Assembly (NCBI RefSeq): GCF_001909055.1
Contig: NZ_LVWI01000048.1
Span: 62,001 to 126,000, forward strand
Source: Paenibacillus helianthi
GTDB lineage: Bacteria; Bacillota; Bacilli; Paenibacillales; Paenibacillaceae
DNA length: 64,000 nt
Direction: 5' to 3'
Every line of letters starts with the position of its first letter. Positions within the stretch are counted from its first letter, which is position 1. The notes below the pieces were generated by a model, which made no database searches, was not told the DNA's origin, and worked only from the letters and a program-made list of their open reading frames with translations. Below, piece by piece: positions 57,564-64,000 of the stretch. The position numbers and the translations under genes were made by a program.

Positions 57564-59858
57564 CTAATTCTGAACAGAACCGGTCATTCTTCCAACATGC
57601 TCATTCATCCAGTCAGCGGCTGCATGCATCAGTTTGTCGGCGATTCGATCCACATGCCTGCTGCGCCAATTCTCCAGGTCTGTGTCTGCCACCCACCGGT
57701 TGAAGGCCCCCATCGCCGGTCCGCAAAAAATCTGGTAATCCACCTTGTTCTCACTGCTTCCGCTGCGGGCCAGCCGGTCGGAACGGTCGAAGTACCATTT
57801 AAATACGAGCGCCATTCTATATTTCGCATCATGGTCGGCCTTGTCCAACTCCTCATCTGTACATGAGAGCTTAAGTTCTTCGTAGATTTCTTCGAAGCTG
57901 CGCTTAAAATAACGCTCCTGGACCATGCTCTTGCTCTTGGCGTCCAGCTCTTCCAACGAATCATACAGGCGGTACAGCTCATACAGCTTGTTGGCCCTTG
58001 CCGGGAAGAACAAGCCTCTCTTCAGCACCTGGGCCTGCGCACCGATTTGAAACAGATCGCCTAGCGGAACCGAAGCTACATCCTGCACATTCATGCGTTG
58101 AAGCAGCTCTTTTACCTCAACGCTTGTTCCCGCTTCTACGGTACACTGGTTGATGGAACCGGTCATGACGAAGTCAGCGCCGATCATGAAGGCCGCTGCG
58201 GCAGCCTCAGGCACACCGATTCCCCCTCCTGAGCCGACCCTTATCCTTCTGCCATACCCGTATTTACTCATCAGCTCGTCCCGGAGCTTCCGGATAACGG
58301 GCAGTAATACCCAGGCAGATCCATGATCGGTCGGTCCTCCCGAATCGGCCAGTACGCAAACATCGTCTGCCATAGGCATGCTTCGCAACCGATCGGCCTG
58401 CTCTGCGGTTATGCTGTTATCTTGAAGCAGCTTGTGCAGCAACGGCTCTGGAGCCGGACTCATAAAGGCCTCCGCCACTTCGGGCCTGGATACCTTGGCG
58501 ATCAATTTGTTGCCGGCCGTAATGCTGCCATCCGCTTCTCTGTTAAGCCCGGCAGCCCGATAGAGCACCAACGATCTTGTTATGCCAATAAAGGATGCCA
58601 CCTCCAGCACCTTCACCCTGTGATGCAAGAGCAGTTCAAAAACAGCTTTTTCTTTATGGGGATCAAATGGATCATGAACCACATTCACTCCGTATGTATG
58701 CTTTCCGTTCAATTCCAGTTGCAGGGACTGAATCATATCGGCAATCTGCGGGATGCCAAGACCTTTCGTACCTATAAATCCCAAATAACCCGATTTGCTG
58801 AGCCGTGCCGTCATCTCCACAGAGGATATTCCATGATGCATCCCCCCGGCATAGTACGCCGCTTTAAGCCCGTAATCTCTTTTGAACTCGGCATCACCCA
58901 AGTCAGCAGCGGTTATGGAGGCGCTTGTGGGTGCATTGCCAGCTTGCTTCCATTCGTCCTGCTCCGGCTGGCTGTCCTCCAGATCGCCTCCCTGCAACAT
59001 ATCGAGTGGAGGCGCTTCCTTTCTGATCTGGTCCACCAGCTTTGTCAGAACCTTGCCCGGACCAATCTCCTCGAACGCCTCTACTCCCATTGCCAGCATA
59101 TACCGGACACAGTCCGTCCAATTAACGGTATGCGTAATTTGATCGGCAAGATTGCGCTTGAGATCGGCCTGACGGTAGGGCCTGGCATAGACATTGGAGA
59201 TCACCGGAAGTTCACAGCGCTTGAAATCAAATCTGTCCAAATATACACTGAACTGCTGCCGCGCCTCCTCCATATATCTGGAATGGAACGCACCGCTCAC
59301 ATTCAGAGGCACAACCATCCGTGCTCCCGCTGTCTCCAGAAACGGCATCGCCTGTTCAATATCCTGTTTGAGTCCTGAAACAACAATCTGCGTCGGCATG
59401 TTGAGATTGGCGATATCAATCCCGCCAAGGCCGTTCTCTGAGAGAACCTGGCTCACCTTCTCTGCCCCCAAGCCCAATACAGCCGCCATTCCTCCTCCCG
59501 AAGCACGGCTCATCAGCTCTCCCCGCTTTTGGACAAGCATTAACCCGGTTTCAAAATCAAACGCACCGGACGCCAGAAGTGCATTGAACTCGCCTAAGCT
59601 ATGCCCTGCCACAAAATCAGGTCGCTTGCCCGTCGCTCGTACCTTTCTCATGTAACTTAATGCATTGACGACATACAAGGCAGGCTGGGTATACGCAGTC
59701 TGACCTAATTTGTTCTGAGTGTCCGCCAGACAAAGCTGTTTGATTGAATAGCCAAGTATACGGTCAGCCTGAGCCGTTAACTCAGGAAATTCATCGAATA
59801 ATGCCTCCCCCATACCGAGATGCTGAGAACCTTGACCAGGGAACACGAACGCTTGCAT
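57564..59858 (-). CDS. trans-acting malonyl acyltransferase - enoyl reductase fusion (AT-ER)
   Basis: About 764 residues in two parts. Residues 1-300 are a FabD-like malonyl acyltransferase: GQGSQ near 10, nucleophile Ser87 in GHSLGEF, KRGELM (malonate-binding Arg) and the GAFHSR His. From about residue 320 comes a PfaD/nitropropane-dioxygenase-type flavin enoyl reductase, with GSGGGIGVPEAAAAAF and MTGSINQCTVEAGT as flavin-binding stretches. No PKS module in the window has its own AT or ER, so this protein would load malonyl on the elongation ACPs and reduce selected enoyl intermediates. Two adjacent ATGs exist (59861 and 59858). GGAGG is five bases from the first and eight from the second, so I prefer the second. 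It is the first gene of the operon. Confidence 0.96.
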   Translation of the reverse strand: MQAFVFPGQGSQHLGMGEALFDEFPELTAQADRILGYSIKQLCLADTQNKLGQTAYTQPALYVVNALSYMRKVRATGKRPDFVAGHSLGEFNALLASGAFDFETGLMLVQKRGELMSRASGGGMAAVLGLGAEKVSQVLSENGLGGIDIANLNMPTQIVVSGLKQDIEQAMPFLETAGARMVVPLNVSGAFHSRYMEEARQQFSVYLDRFDFKRCELPVISNVYARPYRQADLKRNLADQITHTVNWTDCVRYMLAMGVEAFEEIGPGKVLTKLVDQIRKEAPPLDMLQGGDLEDSQPEQDEWKQAGNAPTSASITAADLGDAEFKRDYGLKAAYYAGGMHHGISSVEMTARLSKSGYLGFIGTKGLGIPQIADMIQSLQLELNGKHTYGVNVVHDPFDPHKEKAVFELLLHHRVKVLEVASFIGITRSLVLYRAAGLNREADGSITAGNKLIAKVSRPEVAEAFMSPAPEPLLHKLLQDNSITAEQADRLRSMPMADDVCVLADSGGPTDHGSAWVLLPVIRKLRDELMSKYGYGRRIRVGSGGGIGVPEAAAAAFMIGADFVMTGSINQCTVEAGTSVEVKELLQRMNVQDVASVPLGDLFQIGAQAQVLKRGLFFPARANKLYELYRLYDSLEELDAKSKSMVQERYFKRSFEEIYEELKLSCTDEELDKADHDAKYRMALVFKWYFDRSDRLARSGSSENKVDYQIFCGPAMGAFNRWVADTDLENWRSRHVDRIADKLMHAAADWMNEHVGRMTGSVQN

Positions 59859-59928
59859 CATTGCATCCTCCTCTTATTCTCGAAATTAGTATAGTCGGCC
59901 ATGGAATCAGTGACCCTTACTCCATGAC

Positions 59929-59957
59929 AAAAAAGACCTATCCGTCTCCCGAATAGG
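59929..59957 (-). terminator. intrinsic terminator inside the operon leader
   Basis: On the minus strand an 8-bp stem (CCTATTCG with CGGATAGG, one G-U pair) encloses the loop GGAGA and is followed by UCUUUUUU. It lies about 70 bases upstream of the AT-ER start and downstream of the only good promoter. No gene on this strand ends here, so its purpose must be leader control. Confidence 0.8.
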
Positions 59958-60083
59958 TTTAATTCATCAATATTATCAATTAATGTATAATAATTACAGA
60001 AAAAGAAGGTGCAGGTTCCCCCATTCATCTGCTGTAGGCCACACACTACGGATCGATACAGCTATGTCGCATCATTCTGACCA

Positions 60084-60112
60084 ACGTGCCGAAACAGCGA
60101 TTGGCTCGACGT
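60084..60112 (-). promoter_or_regulatory. candidate antiterminator-recruiting RNA hairpin
   Basis: The transcript can fold with outer ACGU/ACGU pairs, a three-base bulge (CGA), inner GCC/GGC and AA/UU pairs, one bulged C and a seven-base loop. It lies about 80 bases after the predicted start and 125 bases before the terminator. LoaP is known to bind a hairpin in the leader of the difficidin operon. That this is its counterpart is inference only. Confidence 0.35.
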
Positions 60113-60197
60113 GATTCGTTAAGAAAACACAACGAGGAGATACTTACATATTTTTGATCTATTAATCTTTAATATAAAATAGTCCATATAATAATTC

Positions 60198-60226
60198 AAT
60201 ATACATATATACCCACTTTGTGTCAA
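60198..60226 (-). promoter_or_regulatory. sigma-A-type promoter of the biosynthetic operon
   Basis: The -35 box TTGACA (perfect consensus, 60221-60226) and the -10 box TATATT (60198-60203) are separated by exactly 17 bases in very AT-rich DNA. The expected start is near 60191. No other strong promoter is seen between here and the left edge, so this one probably serves a transcript of more than 60 kb. Confidence 0.75.
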
Positions 60227-60247
60227 TATATAGTATTTTCGTAGAGT

Positions 60248-60259
60248 TTGTGTTACAAT
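60248..60259 (+). promoter_or_regulatory. possible metK promoter (extended -10)
   Basis: TGTTACAAT is an extended -10 element (TGn plus TACAAT at 60254-60259), about 53 bases before the metK start. No good -35 is present at 17-18 bases. It sits back to back with the operon promoter, whose -35 box is only about 28 bases away. Confidence 0.35.
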
Positions 60260-60311
60260 TCCAGGGATTATTGTTAAATATTAATCTTTCTCGTCGAAAG
60301 GAATGATTTGT

Positions 60312-61541
60312 GTGGAAGACCGTCATTTATTTACATCCGAGTCCGTAACCGAAGGCCACCCGGACAAGATGTGCGATCAAATCTCTGATGCCATACTCGA
60401 CGCAATTCTGATGCAGGACCCCAACGCAAGAGTAGCATGTGAAACCGCGACCTCGACAGGGCTCATGCTGGTGACCGGTGAGATCTCAACCTCAGCTATG
60501 ATCGACTACCCGCAAATCGTTCGCAACACCATCCGTGAGATTGGCTACACGCGGGCAAAACTCGGCTTCGACTGCGATACCAGCGCGGTGCTGATAGCCG
60601 TCAATCAGCAATCCCCAGACATAGCCATGGGTGTCGATGTTGCCTTGGAAGCTAAGGAAGGACAAATGGAAGAGGATGAACTGGAAATGATCGGGGCAGG
60701 CGATCAGGGACTTATGTTCGGCTTTGCCTGCAAAGAGACTCCTGAACTTATGCCGATGCCCATTATGCTGGCACACAAGCTCGCCAGAAGATTAACCGAA
60801 TTGCGCAAAGCCAAGACCCTTTCTTATTTGCGGCCGGATGCGAAGACTCAGGTTACAGTTGAATATGAGAAGGACAAGCCGATCCGCATTGATACGGTGG
60901 TTATCTCTACCCAGCATGACCCAAACGTTACATTGGAGCAGATCAGACAAGATATGATTAGCTTTGTTATTGAACACGCTATACCGTCTGAATACCTGGA
61001 TGAATCCACTAATATTTTTATTAACCCGACCGGCAGATTCGTGATCGGGGGGCCGCAGGGGGACGCCGGTTTAACCGGACGAAAGATCATTGTCGATACA
61101 TACGGCGGCTATGCAAGACACGGCGGCGGAGCCTTCTCCGGCAAGGACCCGACCAAGGTAGACCGCTCCGGAGCTTATGCCGCAAGATACGTTGCCAAGA
61201 ACATCGTTGCCGCCGGCTTGGCCGAGAAATGCGAGATTCAGATTGCCTACGCAATCGGAGTGGCCAAACCTGTGTCCATCATGGTAAATACCTACGGTAC
61301 TGGAACCATTGCCGATCGTGAGATTGTTGAGTTAATCAGAGGTCTCTTCGATCTTCGACCAGCCGGCATTATCAAGATGCTCGATCTTCGCAAGCCCATC
61401 TACCGCAGAACCGCCGCCTACGGACATTTCGGCAGAAATGACCTAGATGTGCCGTGGGAACGCACAGACAAAGTTGAAGCTCTGCAAGCTGCAGCGGAAG
61501 CCCTGCATACAAGCGCCCAAATCGCATCCGCTAACGCATAA
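60312..61541 (+). CDS. metK: S-adenosylmethionine synthetase
   Basis: A 409-residue methionine adenosyltransferase that makes SAM from methionine and ATP in the cytosol. Signatures visible: FTSESVTEGHPDK at the N-terminus, GAGDQGLMFGFA in the middle and the P-loop-like GGGAFSGKDPTKVDRS, all intact. I prefer GTG 60312 as the start because AAAGGA lies nine bases upstream; ATG 60303 in the same frame sits directly on that site. The gene is divergent from the biosynthetic operon and lies inside the cluster. Two cMT domains and an O-methyltransferase in the operon consume SAM, so it is probably a dedicated supply enzyme and not the only metK of the cell. That last point is inference. Confidence 0.95.
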   Translation: MEDRHLFTSESVTEGHPDKMCDQISDAILDAILMQDPNARVACETATSTGLMLVTGEISTSAMIDYPQIVRNTIREIGYTRAKLGFDCDTSAVLIAVNQQSPDIAMGVDVALEAKEGQMEEDELEMIGAGDQGLMFGFACKETPELMPMPIMLAHKLARRLTELRKAKTLSYLRPDAKTQVTVEYEKDKPIRIDTVVISTQHDPNVTLEQIRQDMISFVIEHAIPSEYLDESTNIFINPTGRFVIGGPQGDAGLTGRKIIVDTYGGYARHGGGAFSGKDPTKVDRSGAYAARYVAKNIVAAGLAEKCEIQIAYAIGVAKPVSIMVNTYGTGTIADREIVELIRGLFDLRPAGIIKMLDLRKPIYRRTAAYGHFGRNDLDVPWERTDKVEALQAAAEALHTSAQIASANA

Positions 61542-61559
61542 TGTGCAGCTGAATCTGAT

Positions 61560-61617
61560 CGGACAAGAGAATCGGCACACTTATGTATATTAATGCCGTT
61601 GCCGATCCTCCTGTCCG
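61560..61617. terminator. hairpin between convergent metK and loaP
   Basis: An 18-base inverted repeat has arms at 61560-61577 and 61600-61617 with a 22-base loop. The plus transcript has two A-C mismatches, and the same positions become G-U pairs on the minus transcript. It lies between the two convergent stop codons. The plus side is followed by CUUUCUCACU and the minus side is not U-rich, so it may work mainly for metK. Confidence 0.6.
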
Positions 61618-61625
61618 CTTTCTCA

Positions 61626-62201
61626 CTATTCGACAATATCCAGCATTTCAATGCCTACATCCAGCCACTTCTCGCTTCCCATAAATTCCAGAGATATTCG
61701 CGCACGTTTTTTATGTTTGTCAATCTTTCTAATTATTGCTTCTTTTCCCTTTAACGGGCCATCACATACAATTACTTTCTTGTTCTCCACATACAAAGTG
61801 GAGTAATCGATGATATCATCAGTTCCTGCCAGCTCCAGAATCAAAGCAATTTCCTCTTCATCAATCTTAGAGAATGAATAGACTTCAAGAGCATCTTCCA
61901 GACTGTTGATCGACCGGTTCGCAGTAGCCTTAGCCTTACAGTTGTCGAATTGGTTGAGAAGGCGATAGAATCTGGGGACTCGTTTTAGATCATAATACGT
62001 TTGCACAGTCATCAGCGTCTGCACTAATACATATCCAGGAAACATTGTTTGGCAAACCTCATAGGTCTTTCCTTGTTTACGTTGCTTTAACTTCCGCTTG
62101 GGGACAAACGCATGCACCACCGTCTTATCGAAAAACTTGTGGATCATCTTCTGAACTAAATCTTCTTGTCCTGCTTGCACGTACAACGCGTACCAATTCA
62201 T
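61626..62201 (-). CDS. loaP: LoaP-type NusG paralogue, processive antitermination factor
   Basis: A 191-residue NusG-family protein. The N-terminal NGN domain starts MNWYALYVQAGQEDLVQ and includes MFPGYVLVQ. The C-terminal KOW-like part reads VCDGPLKGKEAIIRKIDKHKKRARI. It is shorter and more divergent than the housekeeping NusG. The family is known: LoaP proteins of Firmicutes bind RNA polymerase together with a leader hairpin and let it read through terminators in long polyketide operons. The context fits, since a giant PKS operon with a terminator in its leader lies about 1.7 kb away. I chose ATG 62201 (MNWYAL, the usual LoaP start). GGGAGG lies about 13 bases upstream, a long spacing, and ATG 62222 has none. 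Confidence 0.88.
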   Translation of the reverse strand: MNWYALYVQAGQEDLVQKMIHKFFDKTVVHAFVPKRKLKQRKQGKTYEVCQTMFPGYVLVQTLMTVQTYYDLKRVPRFYRLLNQFDNCKAKATANRSINSLEDALEVYSFSKIDEEEIALILELAGTDDIIDYSTLYVENKKVIVCDGPLKGKEAIIRKIDKHKKRARISLEFMGSEKWLDVGIEMLDIVE

Positions 62202-62252
62202 CCCTCTTCGTCTACCTCCCATCAGGTAACTAAAGCCTTAAGCCGTGAAGAA

Positions 62253-62281
62253 ATTATAATTTTTAACTATATTGTTTTTAA
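62253..62281 (-). promoter_or_regulatory. probable loaP promoter
   Basis: A perfect -10 TATAAT (62253-62258) lies 17 bases from TTAAAA (62276-62281, four of six matches to the -35 consensus) in AT-rich DNA. The predicted start is near 62246, leaving about 45 bases before the loaP ATG. Confidence 0.55.
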
Positions 62282-62450
62282 CTATAATCTCTTCCAACTA
62301 TATACATATTACCCTGTGTTTGTTGTCGAAGTCCCTCGAATTGTGTATGATACGATTGATTCTCGAATAATCCTGTAAATGAACAAACGCTATACAGAAC
62401 ACAAAATATAATGCTACATAGAAACTAGACAGCAAAAAAGGGGTCCTTAG

Positions 62451-62745
62451 TTGTCTGACATCGAGAAGAACGTTTACACCGTAAGAAAAAGCACGGATCG
62501 TGCTGGAGATGCTACGAGAAGAAAAGTCCATATCACAGATCGCTTCCGAAGCAGGAAATCATACGAATGTTCTGAATCGCTGGAAAAATGAAGCCATTCA
62601 GAACCTTTCACAATTGTTTGTGGATGACCGAAAGGGCATCACCACAATGAAAAAAGATTACGAACAGCAGATCGAAGAACTCATCGCCGAGGTAGTCAAG
62701 CTTATCACTCAATTGTCGTGGCTCAAAAAAAAATCTGGCCGCTAA
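62451..62745 (+). pseudogene. decayed IS3-family transposase OrfA remnant
   Basis: The 5' end reads LSDIEKNVYT after a TTG with AAGGGG upstream. After a frameshift with an in-frame stop near 62490 the second frame continues IVLEMLREEKSISQIASE...LNRWKNEAIQNL, ending QLSWLKKKSGR. This is the helix-turn-helix and leucine-rich C-terminus of IS3-type OrfA. The A-rich run before the stop resembles the slippery site where such elements shift -1 into OrfB, but no OrfB follows. The element cannot move by itself and is a scar of an old insertion at the right edge of the cluster. Confidence 0.75.
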
Positions 62746-62817
62746 TTTCACCCGAGACTAGCGTCTTCACCTTCTTGAATGGGATACCCCTACTAATGTC
62801 ATTCCTCCTTTATTATC

Positions 62818-62849
62818 CATAAAAAAAAGGAACAGCGATTTGTCCCTTT
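62818..62849 (-). terminator. intrinsic terminator after the ADP-ribosylglycohydrolase gene
   Basis: On the minus strand AAAGGGACA pairs with TGTTCCTTT (one G-U) around a six-base loop and is followed by a run of T. It lies about 65 bases after the stop codon of the upstream gene. Confidence 0.7.
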
Positions 62850-62915
62850 AAATTAGGCTTATTGGATTCTTTTTTAAAGTGTCCTTTTCCCCAACCCTGA
62901 TCGCCTGCCCGCGCG

Positions 62916-63848
62916 TTATTTTCCGCTTCCCGCACGCTCCATAAACAAGCGTCCGGCGTAATCACTGATCAGACCACGCAGGGTAAGCATGTCAGACCAC
63001 CGCGCAGGGATGCCGCCGAGGCTGTAATATGCTCCGGCAATCTGGCCGTAGACGGCGCCGGTAGTATCAGCATCATCGCCCAGATTAACCGCCAGCAGCG
63101 CGCCCTCCTCAAAGCTGGTCGACTGGTGGAACGCCCAAAGGGCTGCTTCCAGCGATTGCACCACGTAACCGGAACCCTTGATCTCCGGCGGAGCCTTGCG
63201 TTGGTAGGAACCGTGCTTAATGTCCAGAATGCTGCCGGACAACATCCCCTCGTGCAGCCAGCCGCCGAAGGCGCCCGGGGCCAGCATCTCCTGCTTGCTC
63301 CACCCCTGCAGTCCGGCCAGGATGTAGGCCGCCATCAGGCGGCAGGCATCCACACATTCTGCAGCAGCATGGGTCGTCCGCGAGCTGAGTGCAGCGTACT
63401 CTATGGCGGCAGCCGGGTCCTCAGCATAATAGAGGACCACCGGGGCCAGGCGCATAATCGAGCCGTTCCCGGCAGCATGCGGATCCTCCGACCCGCTCCA
63501 GGCTTCGCCGCTGGCCTCGAAATGCATCAGCGCTGAGCGTGTGGCGTTCCCGATATCGAAGCACTCTCCCGTGCTGCTCAGGTAGCCTTCGCGGAACCAC
63601 CGGACATACCGCCGCAGTTGGTCGGCGGGATCAAATCCCCGGGACGCAAGCAGGCTGTCCGCCAGGCACAGCGCCATCGAAGTATCGTCTGTCCACTGCC
63701 CCGGCTGCAGATTGAACACCCCTCCGCCAACAATATCCTCCAGCGGCGCAAAGGTCCCCGGAGCCTTGAATTCTACGGTGGTTCCCAGCGCATCACCCGC
63801 TGCCAGCCCTTGCAGGCAGCCTTGATAACGATCCATATCCAGTGCCAT
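62916..63848 (-). CDS. ADP-ribosylglycohydrolase family protein
   Basis: A 310-residue protein of the DraG/ADP-ribosylglycohydrolase family, which removes ADP-ribose from proteins or small molecules using two magnesium ions. The metal-binding motifs are intact: GLAAGDALG near residue 14, WTDDTSMAL near 52 and GDDADTTGAVYGQIAGAYY near 257. The ribosome site AGGAGGT lies six bases before ATG 63848, and a terminator follows the gene. It is separated from loaP by the IS3 remnant and has no evident link to polyketide synthesis, so it probably lies outside the cluster. The actual substrate cannot be told from sequence. Confidence 0.9.
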   Translation of the reverse strand: MALDMDRYQGCLQGLAAGDALGTTVEFKAPGTFAPLEDIVGGGVFNLQPGQWTDDTSMALCLADSLLASRGFDPADQLRRYVRWFREGYLSSTGECFDIGNATRSALMHFEASGEAWSGSEDPHAAGNGSIMRLAPVVLYYAEDPAAAIEYAALSSRTTHAAAECVDACRLMAAYILAGLQGWSKQEMLAPGAFGGWLHEGMLSGSILDIKHGSYQRKAPPEIKGSGYVVQSLEAALWAFHQSTSFEEGALLAVNLGDDADTTGAVYGQIAGAYYSLGGIPARWSDMLTLRGLISDYAGRLFMERAGSGK

Positions 63849-63935
63849 GTTACACCTCCTGCATTCCTCTTCTAAGTATTAACGAGAGTGGGTTGCTGAA
63901 CAGATAATCATCATGTCCACGTATCTATCCGGGGT

Positions 63936-64000
63936 TTATTCACCGGGATAGACAAGCCCCCACTCTGCGCGCACCTGATCCAGCAGCTTCAGAATCGCTA
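63936..64000 (-). CDS. 3' end of an unidentified gene
   Basis: Only the last 21 codons are in the window (AILKLLDQVRAEWGLVYPGE, then TAA). They are open and in good codon usage, so this is probably a real gene that begins to the right. The tail vaguely recalls the end of Gfo/Idh-type oxidoreductases, but this is not enough to assign it. About 87 bases separate it from the ADP-ribosylglycohydrolase gene; I see no clear promoter or terminator there. Confidence 0.5.
   Translation of the reverse strand, partial: AILKLLDQVRAEWGLVYPGE

Larger units (their letters stand above)
59862..60191 (-). promoter_or_regulatory. long 5' leader of the biosynthetic operon
   Basis: From the probable transcription start (about 60191) to the first gene there are about 330 transcribed bases without a credible ORF. 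In order the leader holds an AT-rich stretch, a bulged hairpin (60084-60112), a small GTAG/CTAC hairpin near 60035-60050, an intrinsic terminator (59929-59957), a second hairpin (CATGGA/TCCATG, 59900-59926) and the ribosome site AGAGGAGG. This layout fits control by transcription attenuation and antitermination. LoaP, encoded nearby, is the obvious candidate factor. Confidence 0.7.

Noticed and set aside
1..59861. Cis AT, cis ER, thioesterase, HMG-CoA-synthase cassette, heterocyclisation or epimerisation domains
   Set aside because: I looked for their motifs in all synthases and found none; the only AT and ER are in the free-standing fusion. A terminating domain may lie beyond the left edge.
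59900..59926. A second terminator or riboswitch between the leader terminator and the first gene
   Set aside because: A CATGGA/TCCATG hairpin is present, but no U-tract follows and no known riboswitch core is visible.
61560..61617. Insertion-sequence terminal inverted repeats
   Set aside because: The repeats face each other across only 22 bases between two convergent genes, which fits a transcription hairpin.

Overview
The window is most of a very large trans-acyltransferase (trans-AT) hybrid polyketide/non-ribosomal peptide cluster. It probably comes from a Bacillales bacterium of the Paenibacillus/Brevibacillus kind. Reasons: strong GGAGG-type ribosome sites, TTG/GTG starts, a LoaP-type NusG paralogue, a trans-AT assembly line with a free-standing AT-ER protein, GC-rich genes separated by very AT-rich promoter regions, and an IS3-type remnant at the edge. 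I cannot name the species or the product.

Layout. The biosynthetic operon is read leftwards (minus strand) from a good sigma-A-type promoter at 60198-60226, through a leader of about 330 nt, and off the left end of the window. Gene order in transcription: AT-ER fusion (59858-57564), O-methyltransferase (57542-56877), zinc alcohol dehydrogenase (56844-55672), synthase A (55658-40815), synthase B (40849-18020), synthase C (18030-1273) and the first 409 codons of synthase D (1227 to the left edge). Divergent to it is metK (60312-61541, plus). Convergent with metK is loaP (62201-61626, minus). Further right are a decayed IS3 orfA (62451-62745), an ADP-ribosylglycohydrolase gene (63848-62916) and the 3' end of another gene, none of which looks biosynthetic.

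Assembly line as read. Synthase A: degenerate C - A (no Asp235) - PCP / KS1-DH-KR-ACP / KS2-(carrier-like insert)-DH-KR-ACP / KS3(0)-ACP. Synthase B: C-A(Gly)-PCP / KS4-DH-KR-cMT-ACP / KS5-DH*-ACP / KS6-(insert)-DH-ACP / KS7-DH-KR-ACP / KS8(0)-ACP. Synthase C: C-A(Gly)-PCP / KS9-DH-KR-cMT-ACP / KS10-DH*-ACP / KS11-(insert)-DH-KR. Synthase D: ACP11-KS12 and onwards. There is no cis-AT in any module; the AT-ER protein supplies malonyl units and a trans enoyl reductase. A thioesterase, an HMG-CoA-synthase-type beta-branching cassette and a phosphopantetheinyl transferase are not in the window and may lie to the left.

How the parts work together. MetK makes S-adenosylmethionine for the two C-methylating modules and the O-methyltransferase. 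LoaP is a processive antitermination factor of a kind known to act on giant polyketide operons in Bacillus. The leader of this operon carries an intrinsic terminator between promoter and first gene, which is what such a factor would have to overcome. The most unusual observations are three carrier-protein-like domains buried inside KS-to-DH linkers, each lacking the phosphopantetheine serine, and the near-perfect collinearity of the first ~5,060 residues of synthases B and C.
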